A stretch of DNA of 64,000 nucleotides from Gluconacetobacter diazotrophicus PA1 5 (GTDB taxonomy: Bacteria; Pseudomonadota; Alphaproteobacteria; Acetobacterales; Acetobacteraceae): the NCBI RefSeq assembly GCF_000067045.1, contig NC_010125.1, positions 3,078,001-3,142,000 on the forward strand. Direction: 5' to 3'. A program made the position numbers and the translations under genes. Within the stretch, counting starts at the first letter, position 1, and the number at the start of each line of letters is the position of its first letter. A model generated the notes under the pieces. The model did not search any database. It had not been told where the DNA came from and saw only the letters and a list, made by a program, of their open reading frames with translations. This document shows, one piece after another, positions 63,249-64,000 of this stretch.

Positions 63249-64000
63249 CTACAGGACCGGCAAGGGGGCCGCGCCCATCACCGTGATGCGCCCGGCGCTG
63301 AGGATCGCCGCGGTGTTGATCAGCGAGAGGTGGGAGAACGCCTGCGGGAAATTGCCCACCTGCCGCCCGGTCACGGCGTCATATTCCTCGGCCAGCAGGC
63401 CGAGATCGCTGCACAGCGCCAGCAGCCGGTTGAACAGGGCATGGGCTTCCTCCATCCGTCCCTGGGCGACATAGGTATTCACCAGCCAGAACGAGCAGGC
63501 GATGAACGAGCCCTCGCCCCCCGCGACACCCTCGACCGCATGGTCGGGAAGGTAGCGGCGGACGAATCCGTGCTCGTCCAGCAATTCGCGTTCGATGGCG
63601 GCGATGGTGCCGGCCACGCGCGGGTCCTCGGCGGGCAGGAAGCCGACGACCGGGATCAGCAGCAGCCCGGCATCCAGCCCGCTGCCGCCAAAATACTGCA
63701 CGAAGCTGTTCTTTTCGGTGTTGAAGCCCTCGCGGCAGACCGTGTCGTGGATTTCCTGCCGCAGGGCCTTCCATTCCTCCAGCGGGGCTTCCAGCCCGTA
63801 TTTCTCGACATCGCGAATCGCCCGGTCGAATGCCAGCCAGCAGGAGATCTTGGAGACCGTGAACTGGCGCCGGCCGCCCCGCACCTCCCACATGCCCTCG
63901 TCGGGCTCCTTCCAGATCGTGGCCAGGTGCGTCAGCAGCCCGACCTGCAGCCGCCAGCCGTCGGTGATCGCGGACAGGCGCGTCTGACGCGCGACATGCA
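63249..64000 (-). CDS. Glycoside hydrolase family 15 protein, C-terminal part
   Basis: The last about 250 residues are visible; the gene begins beyond the right edge of the window. Motifs of GH15 glucoamylase/trehalase-like enzymes are clear: ATIWKEPDEGMWEVRGG, with the catalytic acid Glu region, FTVSKISCWLAFDRAI, SFVQYFGGSGLDAGLLLIP, FIACSFWLVNTYVAQGR and GNFPQAFSHLSLINTA. Bacterial members of this type act on trehalose or short alpha-glucans. The frame is open to the window edge with no break. Confidence 0.88.
   Translation of the reverse strand, partial: HVARQTRLSAITDGWRLQVGLLTHLATIWKEPDEGMWEVRGGRRQFTVSKISCWLAFDRAIRDVEKYGLEAPLEEWKALRQEIHDTVCREGFNTEKNSFVQYFGGSGLDAGLLLIPVVGFLPAEDPRVAGTIAAIERELLDEHGFVRRYLPDHAVEGVAGGEGSFIACSFWLVNTYVAQGRMEEAHALFNRLLALCSDLGLLAEEYDAVTGRQVGNFPQAFSHLSLINTAAILSAGRITVMGAAPLPVL

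Overview
The window looks like chromosome from a high-GC alphaproteobacterium, most likely an acetic acid bacterium (Acetobacteraceae, Gluconacetobacter/Komagataeibacter-like). This rests on protein character and gene order, not on a database search. From about 20.4 kb to the right edge most genes lie on the minus strand in a housekeeping order familiar from alphaproteobacteria. Read in the direction of transcription it is tRNA-Leu, tig, clpP, clpX, lon, HU, tRNA-Val, tRNA-Asp, nuoA-L, nuoN, birA, rnj, proS, lolC, lolD, dnaE, rpsB, tsf, recO, parC. Then come Bpt, hemB and an amino-acid permease on the plus strand, and glyA on the minus strand.

The left 2.4 kb is a mobile-element scar. A complete IS110-family (IS1111-like) element at 337-1853 sits inside an IS630-family transposase gene. 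A second IS110 copy in the opposite orientation runs off the left edge from the same IS630 target sequence. From 2.46 to 5.9 kb are AT-richer, glycan-associated genes: a methyltransferase-like protein, a TPR/GT9-like protein and a DUF5672 protein. Core-like genes follow to 9.4 kb: an ELM1-like protein, a DEAD-box helicase and a deacylase of the AstE/aspartoacylase family.

From 9.58 to 20.30 kb lies the most unusual part, a 12-gene island in two convergent operons. The plus-strand arm encodes an FkbM methyltransferase, a LuxE-like acyl-activating protein and a LuxC-like acyl reductase. The minus-strand arm encodes a split transketolase (two subunits), a NeuD/PglD-like acetyltransferase, an acyl carrier protein, an AMP-forming acyl ligase, a FabZ-like dehydratase, a GMC oxidoreductase with a small partner, and a FabG-like reductase. 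No luciferase genes are present. A plausible reading, which is inference, is that an acyl chain is loaded and tailored on the carrier protein, reduced to an aldehyde by LuxE/LuxC, joined to a two-carbon ketol unit by the thiamine-dependent transketolase and then oxidised or decorated, giving an unrecognised lipid or acyl-sugar.

Three anomalies in the core deserve attention. The complex I operon goes from nuoL straight to nuoN with only 26 bases between them, so nuoM is missing. The 3' part of rpsB carries a dense cluster of small indels that breaks an essential gene and looks like poor sequence. The transketolase N-subunit has no ordinary in-frame start: either ATT is used, or one base is extra in a T5 run after an ATG.
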